From the NCBI GenBank assembly GCA_046590195.1, contig JBKJTP010000326.1:1-17744 (forward strand): a stretch of 17,744 nucleotides of DNA, in the 5' to 3' direction. Position 1 is the first letter of the stretch. Every line of letters begins with the position of its first letter. This DNA is from JBKJTP01 sp046590195. GTDB lineage: Bacteria > Bacteroidota > Ignavibacteria > Palsa-1295. Under the pieces are notes generated by a model that was given only the letters and a program-made list of their open reading frames with translations, made no database searches and was not told where the DNA came from. This document shows positions 1 through 6,082 of the stretch, piece after piece. The position numbers and the translations under genes were made by a program.

Positions 1-164
1 GGTTGTGGGGCTGGGTCGTGCCCTGCCTGCTGTCCTGCTTTTTCCGACACAGTGGATAGTGAATTGGATGAGATAAAACTGGCGTCGCTACATCGCACGG
101 TACAACGTAGGATCGGACGATATTCTTACATGCTCTAACTGAAAACTTTGACCGACTGCAAATT
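1..164. other. 5' edge of window, no gene assigned
   Basis: No gene can be supported here. Two forward frames are open from the window edge: frame 1 up to a TAA at 136-138 and frame 2 up to a TAA at 74-76. Either could be the tail of a gene starting upstream, but neither short peptide is recognisable. The frame-2 tail is hydrophobic (it contains ALPAVLLFP) and the frame-1 tail has several Cys. A 10-bp direct repeat, TTTGACCGAC, occurs at 147-156 and 164-173, the second copy overlapping the start codon of the next gene. It could be an operator, but nothing else supports that. Confidence 0.3.
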
Positions 165-959
165 TTGACCGACGAGAAAAGACCTATAGCACACGAATAC
201 AGCAGAGCTCAATGGCTTGGCGAGACCGTGCGTGTTGGCGATGTCGATCTCTATTACGAGCGTCATGGCCATGGAAATCCGCCACTCATCTGCCTGCACA
301 ACTTCAGCTCCAACTCAAGAAAGCTCTTCACTCCGCTCTTGCCATGGCTCATGAAGCATTACGATTGTTATCTCGTCGATCTTCGAGGGCACGGCCGCTC
401 GAACAACCCGAGCCCCAATTGGACGCACGAGCAGAGTTCGAGAGACATCATCGGCTTCTGCCAGAAGATCGGGCTACGATCAGCCTACTTCTTTGCTGCA
501 AGCTCCGGCGGAATGACAATGCTAAGAGTTGCCAGGTATACGCCTGAACTCGTCCGTGCAATGGTGTTGGACTCAGCCACATACCGTGTGCCACGTGAGG
601 CCCGCCGATTCTATAAGCCGCCCGAAGAGCTAAGTCCTAAGCTCAAGCGGTACTATCGTGAGGCCAATGAGGTGCTGGGGCCTGAATATGGCCAGTTTCT
701 GGCTCAGACCTTTTATGACTTCCGCTTGCCAGAGTGTGATATTAACGTCCCCGTGGAGACCCTCCGAGACATCACAGCTCCCACTTTGGTCATGAGCGGA
801 GACCGCGACTTCTTTTTTACCGTCGACATCGCGATCGACATGAAGCGCGTGATCCCTAACTCCGAGCTATTTGTCTTCCCTGATACGAAGCATATCGTGT
901 CGCAAGACCACCCTCAAATTTGCGCGCACGTTGCCGTAGCATTTCTTACGAGATTCTGA
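165..959 (+). CDS. alpha/beta-fold hydrolase
   Basis: A 264-aa cytoplasmic hydrolase of the alpha/beta-fold superfamily; it lacks a signal peptide. The order of motifs fits a single catalytic domain: the LHNFSS oxyanion-loop region at residues 44-49, DLRGHGRS at 72-79 (very typical of this family), a nucleophile elbow ASSGG at 112-116 with Ser114 as likely nucleophile, SGDRD at 211-215 with Asp213 as likely acid, and His243 in DTKH as the base. The elbow is A-x-S-x-G rather than the common G-x-S-x-G, which the family tolerates. The substrate is unknown; lactonases, esterases and C-C hydrolases of ring-cleavage pathways share this fold. The start is TTG with no clear Shine-Dalgarno site. It lies 76 bp before an MFS transporter and may belong to the same catabolic group. 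Confidence 0.85.
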   Translation: MTDEKRPIAHEYSRAQWLGETVRVGDVDLYYERHGHGNPPLICLHNFSSNSRKLFTPLLPWLMKHYDCYLVDLRGHGRSNNPSPNWTHEQSSRDIIGFCQKIGLRSAYFFAASSGGMTMLRVARYTPELVRAMVLDSATYRVPREARRFYKPPEELSPKLKRYYREANEVLGPEYGQFLAQTFYDFRLPECDINVPVETLRDITAPTLVMSGDRDFFFTVDIAIDMKRVIPNSELFVFPDTKHIVSQDHPQICAHVAVAFLTRF

Positions 960-1035
960 TCTTTTTCTGAAAACATATCACAAAACAGCCCGTAAGAGGC
1001 TTCTTCCCTGTTTGAGTAGCTCCGATCTCTGAATT

Positions 1036-2331
1036 ATGCCCGATACTACACCTTCACAGAACACTCAGATCGATAAGCAGAAGAAGCCAAAGCTCTTCGA
1101 CAAGTATCAGATCTTCATCATCGCCATTATAGCTATCGTGCAGTTCACGGTAGTGCTCGATTTCATGGTGCTTTCGCCTTTGGGCGCACAGCTCATGCGA
1201 AAGCTCGACATTACGACGGCACAGTTCGGGCTCGTGGTCTCCGCTTATGCCTTTAGTGCGGGTGCATCGGGATTGCTTGCGGCAGGCTTCGCCGATCGCT
1301 TCGACCGCAAAAAACTGCTGGTCTTCTTTTACCTCGGATTCATCCTTGGTACGCTGTTCTGCGGACTGGCCGATACTTATCCGCTTCTTCTAGCCGCTCG
1401 TATCATCACAGGGATCTTTGGCGGTGTGATGGGCTCGATAGGCTTTGCGATCATTACCGATCTCTTCCCAATGGAAGTTCGCGGCCGCGTGATGGGCTTC
1501 GTAATGATGTCATTCTCCGTGAGTCAGATCGTCGGTATTCCCTTCTCGCTCTATCTCGCACATGACTACGGTTGGCAATCGCCATTCTTATTCATCGTCG
1601 CGATGAGCATGATCGTTGTTGTGCTGGTGATGGTTAAAATGAAGCCGATCGTAAAGCATTTAGAAGGCCGAGTGGATGTGCATCCACTCAAGCACTTGTT
1701 CAAGACCGTTTCGAACCCTGCCTACATCAGGGCGTTCGGTGCAACTGCCTTGCTGGCAACTGGTGGCTTCCTGCTGATGCCCTTCTCCAGTGCGTTTCTC
1801 GTCGAGAATGTGGGCATCTCTGAGGCCCAGCTACCGATGATCTTCCTTGTGACAGGTATCTTCTCCATGATCGCCGGTCCCATCATCGGCAAGCTGAGTG
1901 ACAGGTTTGGTAAGTTCAATCTCTTCGTTGGTGGATCGATCTTGGCGATGATCATGATCGTGCTCTACACCACGATGGGAGTCCATGCGCTGTGGTACGT
2001 GATCACGATCAACGTGCTTCTCTTCTTCGGCATCACATCACGAATGATCTCGGCATCAGCCCTGATGACAGCCGTGCCTGAGCTGAAAGACCGCGGCGCC
2101 TTCATGGGTGTGAATTCATCGTTGCAGCAAATTTCCGGCGGTATCGCTGCAACGGTTGGTGGCATGATCGTCTCCCGTGCAGCGGATGGAAGAATCGAGC
2201 ATTTCGATACACTGGGCTGGATAGCTGTAGTATCAATGATCATCTGCGCCATCATGATGAGGGTCATCGACAAGTATGTTGCCAGCAAGCCTAAGACGTC
2301 ACCGGCGTTCGTGGCTGTGGCCGAGCATTAA
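1036..2331 (+). CDS. MFS transporter (drug:H+ antiporter/AraJ-like)
   Basis: A 431-aa inner-membrane transporter of the major facilitator superfamily, the usual length for a 12-helix member. After a charged cytoplasmic N-terminus (to about residue 23) the first helix covers about 26-48 and leads into DFMVLSPLG at 42-50. The MFS motif-A loop GFADRFDRKK is at 84-93 and a matching loop, GKLSDRFGK, opens the second six-helix half. ARIITGIFGG near 121-130 is a typical helix-4 segment. Members move sugars, drugs or metabolites by proton coupling; the substrate cannot be read from sequence. The gene sits 100 bp upstream of a crotonase-RidA-acyl-CoA dehydrogenase group, so uptake of that pathway's substrate or export of an intermediate is a reasonable inference. 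Confidence 0.9.
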   Translation: MPDTTPSQNTQIDKQKKPKLFDKYQIFIIAIIAIVQFTVVLDFMVLSPLGAQLMRKLDITTAQFGLVVSAYAFSAGASGLLAAGFADRFDRKKLLVFFYLGFILGTLFCGLADTYPLLLAARIITGIFGGVMGSIGFAIITDLFPMEVRGRVMGFVMMSFSVSQIVGIPFSLYLAHDYGWQSPFLFIVAMSMIVVVLVMVKMKPIVKHLEGRVDVHPLKHLFKTVSNPAYIRAFGATALLATGGFLLMPFSSAFLVENVGISEAQLPMIFLVTGIFSMIAGPIIGKLSDRFGKFNLFVGGSILAMIMIVLYTTMGVHALWYVITINVLLFFGITSRMISASALMTAVPELKDRGAFMGVNSSLQQISGGIAATVGGMIVSRAADGRIEHFDTLGWIAVVSMIICAIMMRVIDKYVASKPKTSPAFVAVAEH

Positions 2332-2431
2332 GCAAAGTCCTATTATGGGACATATTGGTCACGTACGACCTGTATGCGCTATTCCCCTTAAGTTTAGCCC
2401 TCTCAACGATTCCCTTCGTAATTTTACGGTC

Positions 2432-3226
2432 ATGCAGACCGACTCTTTCCAATACTCCGTAGAGAATTACATAGCCCGCGTCAAGTTTGCGCGGCCCGAC
2501 AAGCTCAATTCGCTAACCTTTAAGGTCTACCGCGATCTCACCGATCTGATGTACAACCTTCGCTTTGACGAGAGTGTACGCGTTGTTGTGATCGAAGGCA
2601 ACGGCCGTGGCTTTTGCTCAGGTGGTGATGTTCACGAGATCATCGGTGATCTGCTTAAGCGCGACGTCAAGGGCTTGCTCGAGTTCACCCGCATGACGGG
2701 CGAGCTTGTCACGAACATGCGCTTGCTCGAGAAGCCAATTATCTCATCGATCAATGGCATCGCAGCAGGTGCCGGAGCAGTCATTGCACTCGCCAGCGAT
2801 TTTCGCGTCTTCGCCGAGAATGCAAGGATCGCCTTCCTCTTTCAAAAAGTTGGACTTACAGGTGCCGACATGGGCGCAGTCTTCCTGCTTCCCAAGGTCG
2901 TGGGTCTAGCTCGTGCAACAGAGATTCTCATGCTTGGTGATACGATCACTAGCGAAGAGGCTTACCGCATTGGGTTAGCTACGAAAGTTGTCCCGCTCGA
3001 ATCGCTCGATGAAGAATCGATACGGCTCGCGACCCGCCTTGCTGAAAGCGCCACAATGTCGCTCGGACTCACAAAGCGTTTGATCAACAACGAGTGGCAT
3101 ATGGATCTGACCTCTGCCATCGAACAAGAGGCCACAGCCCAAGCACTGATGCTGCAATCAGAAGATCACCGCGAGTATCACGCAGCGTTCAGCGAAAAGC
3201 GCAAGCCAGTATTCAAAGGACGTTAA
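2432..3226 (+). CDS. crotonase-family enzyme (enoyl-CoA hydratase/isomerase), PaaG-like active site
   Basis: A 264-aa crotonase-fold enzyme acting on acyl-CoA thioesters in the cytoplasm. I chose the ATG at 2432 because homology-like sequence begins there; the frame is open further upstream to 2276, but that part overlaps the MFS gene and looks non-coding. Visible family blocks are GRGFCSGGDVHE (58-69) and NGIAAGAGAVIAL (108-120), which form the oxyanion hole, and LPKVVGLARA (153-162). The two glutamates of classical hydratases (rat mitochondrial Glu144 and Glu164) appear replaced by Val117 and Lys139, while Asp146 in GADMG lies near the catalytic Asp of PaaG-type isomerases. An isomerase or ring-type reaction is therefore more likely than simple hydration. 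It is followed by RidA-family and acyl-CoA dehydrogenase genes. Confidence 0.85.
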   Translation: MQTDSFQYSVENYIARVKFARPDKLNSLTFKVYRDLTDLMYNLRFDESVRVVVIEGNGRGFCSGGDVHEIIGDLLKRDVKGLLEFTRMTGELVTNMRLLEKPIISSINGIAAGAGAVIALASDFRVFAENARIAFLFQKVGLTGADMGAVFLLPKVVGLARATEILMLGDTITSEEAYRIGLATKVVPLESLDEESIRLATRLAESATMSLGLTKRLINNEWHMDLTSAIEQEATAQALMLQSEDHREYHAAFSEKRKPVFKGR

Positions 3227-3239
3227 CGTTTGAAACTCC

Positions 3240-3267
3240 GTAGAGACGCGCTATAGCGCGTCTCTAC
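3240..3267. repeat. 28-bp perfect palindrome between crotonase and ridA-like genes
   Basis: Arms GTAGAGACGCGC (3240-3251) and GCGCGTCTCTAC (3256-3267) are perfect reverse complements around a TATA centre. No T-run follows, so it is a poor intrinsic terminator. Palindromes with the core GTAGAGACGCG are familiar to me as dispersed intergenic repeats in several bacterial phyla, which suggests a small repeat element inserted in the 59-bp gap. A short half-match, GTAGAGACG, starts at 8980 after the lipoprotein gene. Confidence 0.75.
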
Positions 3268-3285
3268 ACTCTCTCAGCCCACTCT

Positions 3286-3687
3286 ATGCCCAACGAGATC
3301 ATCAATCCGCCCGAACTAGTCAAGCCTATTGGCTACGCTCACGCAGTAGCCACGACAGGCGGCAAGACCGTTTACCTGGCTGGCCAAGTCTCATTCGATG
3401 GTCAGGGCAACGTGGTTCATCCAGGCGATATGGTCAAGCAGTTCGATCAGGCATTGAAGAACCTGCAGATCACGATGCGTGCAGCAGGTGGTGAGATGAC
3501 CGACATCGTGAAGCTCAATCTCTTTGTAAAGAGTCGCGATATGTATCGCGATAACCTGAAGGAGATCGGCAGGGTCTATCGAGAATACTTTGGCAAACAC
3601 TTCATGGCGATGACGCTTGTAGAAGTAACCTCACTCTTCGAAGACGAAGTGCTGCTCGAGATCGAAGGTATTGCAGTCATACAATAA
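3286..3687 (+). CDS. RidA/YjgF/YER057c/UK114 family protein, Arg-lacking type
   Basis: A 133-aa single-domain protein of the Rid family, of normal length for these trimeric cytoplasmic proteins. Recognisable blocks are VYLAGQVSFDGQGNVV (29-44), AAGGEMTDIVKLNLFV (66-81) and the C-terminal EVLLEIEGIAVI (121-132). Archetypal RidA proteins are imine/enamine deaminases that hydrolyse reactive 2-aminoacrylate-like intermediates, using an Arg in a P-A-R-S/T motif to hold the carboxylate. Here the equivalent stretch reads FMAMTLVEV, with Met109 in place of that Arg. It therefore probably belongs to a non-archetypal Rid subgroup with another or narrower substrate. Its stop codon overlaps the ATG of the acyl-CoA dehydrogenase (TAATG), so the two are almost certainly translationally coupled and act in one pathway. 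Confidence 0.88.
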   Translation: MPNEIINPPELVKPIGYAHAVATTGGKTVYLAGQVSFDGQGNVVHPGDMVKQFDQALKNLQITMRAAGGEMTDIVKLNLFVKSRDMYRDNLKEIGRVYREYFGKHFMAMTLVEVTSLFEDEVLLEIEGIAVIQ

Positions 3688-4844
3688 TGGACTTCTCACT
3701 AACCGAGCAACAAAAGCATTGGCAGCAGACCGCGCGTGACTTCGCGCAGAACGAAGTCGTCCCGCTCGCGCGCGAGATGGATGAGAAAGGCGAGATGCCT
3801 ATCACTCTCGTTGCACGAATGGCTGAACTTGGGCTTCTCGGTGCGACGCTATCAAAGCAGTTGGGCGGCAGTGAGATGGATTCGATGTCGCTTGCACTCG
3901 TCTATGAGGAGCTTGGCCGTGCATGTTCAAGCGTTCGAGGCTTTCTCACTGTGCATTCTTCGCTCGTCTCGCAGTGCATCAACGCATGGGCAAGCGATGA
4001 ACAGAAGACAAAGTGGTTGCCTCTGCTTACAACTGGCAAGAACATAGGATGCTATTGCCTGACAGAGCCCGAGGCCGGTAGCGATGCGGCGAGCATTCAG
4101 ACAACAGCGACGAAAGTGGATGGCGGGTACAAGCTGAATGGCGAAAAGATCTGGATCACGAACGCGAATATTGCTGATCTCGCGATCGTCTTTGCGAAGT
4201 ACGACACTGGTGAAGAGCTAAAGCCGCACCAGAAGATCACAGCATTCATCGTAGAGACGAAGACCAAGGGCTTTGATCGCAAGCCAATGCCTGGTAAAGA
4301 GCTTGGCCATCGCGCGAGCGATCATGCGCACATAACATTTAGCGATTGCTTTGTACCTCAAGAGAATGTTCTCGGCAAGATAGGCGAGGGATTCAAGGTC
4401 GCAATGTCAGGACTAGATCACGGCAGGCTCGGCGTAGCTGCAGGTGCTGTAGGCGTACACCAGGCATGCCTCGATGCATCAGTTGATTTCGTGCGCGAGC
4501 GCAAGCAGTTCGGTCAGCGCATCGGTGATTTCGGCATGGTGCAATCAGCGATCGCTGAGATGCATGCCACGCTTGAGGCATCGCGCCAGCTCGTGTACAA
4601 AGCTGCGTGGGAGAAGGATAACTCTGCGTCACCATCACTTGCGATCTCGACTGCGAAGTACTTCGCAGTGGAATCAGCCATTAAAGCCGCGAGCGAAGCA
4701 GTGCTCATTCATGGCGGACGCGGTTACTCGAACGAGTATCCCGTAGAGCGTTACTACCGCGATATCAAGGGCATGCAGATCTATGAAGGCACTGCATACA
4801 TCCAGAAGTTTGTGATCGCAAGAGCAGTGATCGGGAAACCCTAG
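3687..4844 (+). CDS. acyl-CoA dehydrogenase
   Basis: A 385-aa FAD-dependent acyl-CoA dehydrogenase of typical full length. It oxidises an acyl-CoA thioester to the 2-enoyl-CoA and passes electrons to electron-transfer flavoprotein. The N-terminal helical domain begins at MDFSLTEQQ; the first signature CYCLTEPEAGSD lies at about 122-133 and is followed by NGEKIWITNA; the C-terminal domain carries RERKQFGQRIGDF and the catalytic-base segment QIYEGTAYIQ, with Glu367 at the position used by medium- and short-chain enzymes. Chain length or branched/aromatic specificity cannot be told from this. The start overlaps the RidA-family stop by one base. No terminator is evident between this gene and rpmH. 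Confidence 0.95.
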   Translation: MDFSLTEQQKHWQQTARDFAQNEVVPLAREMDEKGEMPITLVARMAELGLLGATLSKQLGGSEMDSMSLALVYEELGRACSSVRGFLTVHSSLVSQCINAWASDEQKTKWLPLLTTGKNIGCYCLTEPEAGSDAASIQTTATKVDGGYKLNGEKIWITNANIADLAIVFAKYDTGEELKPHQKITAFIVETKTKGFDRKPMPGKELGHRASDHAHITFSDCFVPQENVLGKIGEGFKVAMSGLDHGRLGVAAGAVGVHQACLDASVDFVRERKQFGQRIGDFGMVQSAIAEMHATLEASRQLVYKAAWEKDNSASPSLAISTAKYFAVESAIKAASEAVLIHGGRGYSNEYPVERYYRDIKGMQIYEGTAYIQKFVIARAVIGKP

Positions 4845-4953
4845 ACCCTTCCCCCAACACCCTCTTATCCACAAAAGCGGTCAAAGCGATGAACCAAACT
4901 CAACAAACAGGGTGTTGTGCGCGCCTGAATCACAGACCTTTTTACGATAGACA
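4845..4953 (+). promoter_or_regulatory. rpmH leader with consensus DnaA box inside an inverted repeat
   Basis: This 109-bp gap upstream of rpmH holds a perfect DnaA box, TTATCCACA, at 4865-4873. The box lies between the arms of a 9-bp inverted repeat: CAACACCCT at 4855-4863 and AGGGTGTTG at 4909-4917. The promoter of the rpmH block should be here, but no convincing -35/-10 pair stands out. Bases 4862-4875 are identical to 6067-6080 in front of the sigma factor gene. Confidence 0.55.
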
Positions 4954-5106
4954 ATGAAGCGTACATTTCAGCCCAGCCGCCGCAAGCGTGCAAATAAGCA
5001 CGGTTTTCGCGCACGTATGGCTACCAAGAACGGCCGCCGCGTACTCGCATCTCGCCGCGCAAAGGGCCGTCATAAGTTGACTACTTCCGACGAGAGCAAG
5101 CGCTAA
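4954..5106 (+). CDS. rpmH: 50S ribosomal protein L34
   Basis: A 50-aa highly basic protein that matches ribosomal protein L34 along its whole length: it begins [12 protein letters not shown], continues with [13 protein letters not shown] and ends in the RRAKGR block and a short tail. L34 is a component of the large ribosomal subunit. In many bacteria rpmH is the first gene of the rpmH-rnpA-yidD-yidC group near dnaA; here rnpA and yidD follow, and dnaA is about 5.8 kb downstream on the same strand. The ATG is the only sensible start. Confidence 0.98.
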   Translation: MKRTFQPSRRKRANKHGFRARMATKNGRRVLASRRAKGRHKLTTSDESKR

Positions 5107-5149
5107 GATCGGATCTAGGCATCTAGCCTATTGATTTTCTGTTTTCACC

Positions 5150-5197
5150 AAGCATCCGGACCGCCTCTCAAAGGGCTTAAGTTCGGATGCTTTTTGT
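5150..5197 (+). terminator. hairpin with T-run between rpmH and rnpA
   Basis: Perfect 9-bp arms AAGCATCCG (5150-5158) and CGGATGCTT (5184-5192) enclose a 25-nt loop, and the right arm runs straight into TTTTTG. This has the form of an intrinsic terminator or attenuator for rpmH, though the loop is long. It overlaps the 5' part of the longest open frame of rnpA, arguing that rnpA translation starts downstream of it. Confidence 0.55.
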
Positions 5198-5202
5198 TCT
5201 TT

Positions 5203-5655
5203 GTGCCAGTGACACTCTCTCCCATATCGGTGAACCGGGCAAATACACTTCGCGGCCGCGAGGCAATTGCTGCGTTCTTTGCACAAAAACGCAATATTCG
5301 GTTGCCAAATGGGTGTGTATTGAGAACCGCCGTTACCTCACAACCCTCACCGGATCCCGGCCTCAAGTTCATCATAGTCGTCTCAAAGCGCATCGCCAAG
5401 CGGGCGCATGATCGCAACCAGCTCAAGCGCTGGGTCAAAGCTGCCATCAGCCAGATCCCTCAATTTGCTGAACTCGACCACCAAGCCAGAGACACAAGCC
5501 TCGAACTCATTCTATTGATCTCACCATCCGTAGCCCCCTCAAAGGGTGTAAATTGGGAAAGCATCTTGCGCTCAGTAGAGGCTATCCCCGAAAAACTCAG
5601 AATTCAGAACTCAGAACTCAGAATTCCCACGCCGACGACGGAGGCAACCCCATGA
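5203..5655 (+). CDS. rnpA: ribonuclease P protein component
   Basis: The protein subunit of RNase P, which helps the catalytic RNA cut the 5' leader from tRNA precursors. The family core is clear: the strand [13 protein letters not shown], then the RNA-binding signature [12 protein letters not shown] (RNQLKR at residues 71-76 with the start used here), then a strand ending in [10 protein letters not shown]. The open frame extends back to a TTG at 5131, but that would place the hairpin at 5150-5192 inside the coding region. I chose GTG 5203, the first start after it; GTG 5209 and GTG 5230 (141 aa) are also possible, and 5230 gives the length closest to the family. The C-terminus is extended by a tandem heptamer repeat. 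The stop overlaps the yidD start (ATGA). Confidence 0.85.
   Translation: MPVTLSPISVNRANTLRGREAIAAFFAQKRNIRLPNGCVLRTAVTSQPSPDPGLKFIIVVSKRIAKRAHDRNQLKRWVKAAISQIPQFAELDHQARDTSLELILLISPSVAPSKGVNWESILRSVEAIPEKLRIQNSELRIPTPTTEATP
5594..5626. repeat. tandem heptamer repeat at the 3' end of rnpA
   Basis: About 4.7 copies of the heptamer AA(C/T)TCAG run from 5594 to 5626: AACTCAG, AATTCAG, AACTCAG, AACTCAG and a partial AATTC. The unit length is not a multiple of three, so the translated tail of RnpA ([12 protein letters not shown]) is not itself a peptide repeat. It lies after the conserved RnpA domain and just upstream of the yidD ribosome binding site. Confidence 0.85.
5640..5644 (+). promoter_or_regulatory. 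Shine-Dalgarno site of yidD
   Basis: GGAGG lies 7 nt before the ATG at 5652. It is one of the few good Shine-Dalgarno matches in the window. It decides the yidD start over the upstream in-frame ATG at 5553, which would add 33 unrelated residues read through the heptamer repeat. Confidence 0.8.
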
Positions 5656-5861
5656 AGTACCTCATCGCCTTCCTGATCCGTGGCTACCAGCGGCTCATAT
5701 CGCCGCTTTTCCCACCGTCCTGCCGGTTCTTGCCGACCTGCTCGCAGTATACGCTGGAAGCGGTGAAGAAATATGGGGCGATCAAAGGGGTATGGATGGG
5801 TATAAAACGGATCAGCAAGTGCCACCCGTTGCATCCGGGTGGGTACGATCCTGTTCCTTAA
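5652..5861 (+). CDS. yidD: membrane protein insertion efficiency factor YidD
   Basis: A 69-aa small protein of the YidD (haemolytic alpha) family, which associates with the inner face of the cytoplasmic membrane and assists YidC-dependent insertion of membrane proteins. The conserved landmarks are all present: an amphipathic N-terminus [18 protein letters not shown], the cysteine motif [10 protein letters not shown] (24-33) and the C-terminal [14 protein letters not shown] (56-69). It overlaps the rnpA stop by 4 bp, which implies coupled translation. In most genomes yidC follows directly; here it is replaced by a repeat and a sigma-factor operon. Confidence 0.97.
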   Translation: MKYLIAFLIRGYQRLISPLFPPSCRFLPTCSQYTLEAVKKYGAIKGVWMGIKRISKCHPLHPGGYDPVP

Positions 5862-5864
5862 AGG

Positions 5865-5994
5865 TGTCATCCCGAGCGAAGTCGAGGGATCTCTCAGATG
5901 AGAAACTCTCTCCATGCGCCACCATTCTCTCAGCCGAGAGGTCCCTCGACTCCGCGTCGTGGCTAAAGCCACTTCCGCTATGCTCGGGATGACA
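5865..5994. repeat. 130-bp nested inverted repeat element
   Basis: The outer arms TGTCATCCCGAGC (5865-5877) and GCTCGGGATGACA (5982-5994) are perfect 13-bp reverse complements. The inner arms GTCGAGGGATCTCTC (5881-5895) and GAGAGGTCCCTCGAC (5936-5950) match at 14 of 15 positions. The spacer between outer and inner arm is 3 nt on the left but 31 nt on the right; the extra sequence includes a small hairpin GTGGCTAAAGCCAC (5959-5972) and a repeated TCCGC (5951-5955 and 5974-5978). The core (TCATCCCGAGCGAAGTCGAGG) resembles a dispersed intergenic repeat I recall from many bacterial genomes. No transposase is present, so it would be a non-autonomous element. Confidence 0.8.
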
Positions 5995-6069
5995 AATCTA
6001 GAAGTTCAGCACTCCCCCTTAATGCTCAGCAACTTCTCCCCTTACCCGGTGTTCACCCAATAGATACTC

Positions 6070-6078
6070 TTATCCACA
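6070..6078 (+). promoter_or_regulatory. consensus DnaA box before the sigma factor gene
   Basis: A perfect TTATCCACA, ending 4 nt before the ATG at 6083. The surrounding 14 bp (6067-6080) are identical to 4862-4875 upstream of rpmH. At this position DnaA binding could block translation-proximal transcription of the sigma operon; that is inference. Confidence 0.6.
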
Positions 6079-6082
6079 AATT

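Noticed and set aside
2276..2431. Upstream extension of the crotonase frame
   Set aside because: It overlaps the end of the MFS gene and its translation (Arg/Trp-rich, unlike crotonases) is not coding-like; the ATG at 2432 fits the family.
3240..3267. Intrinsic terminator after the crotonase gene
   Set aside because: Strong stem but no T-run follows on either side; better described as a palindromic repeat.
5553..5651. Upstream ATG for yidD
   Set aside because: It would translate the heptamer repeat and rnpA sequence out of frame; GGAGG at 5640-5644 supports ATG 5652.
5792..5992. 66-aa frame across the end of yidD and the nested repeat
   Set aside because: It is out of frame with yidD and made mostly of repeat sequence.
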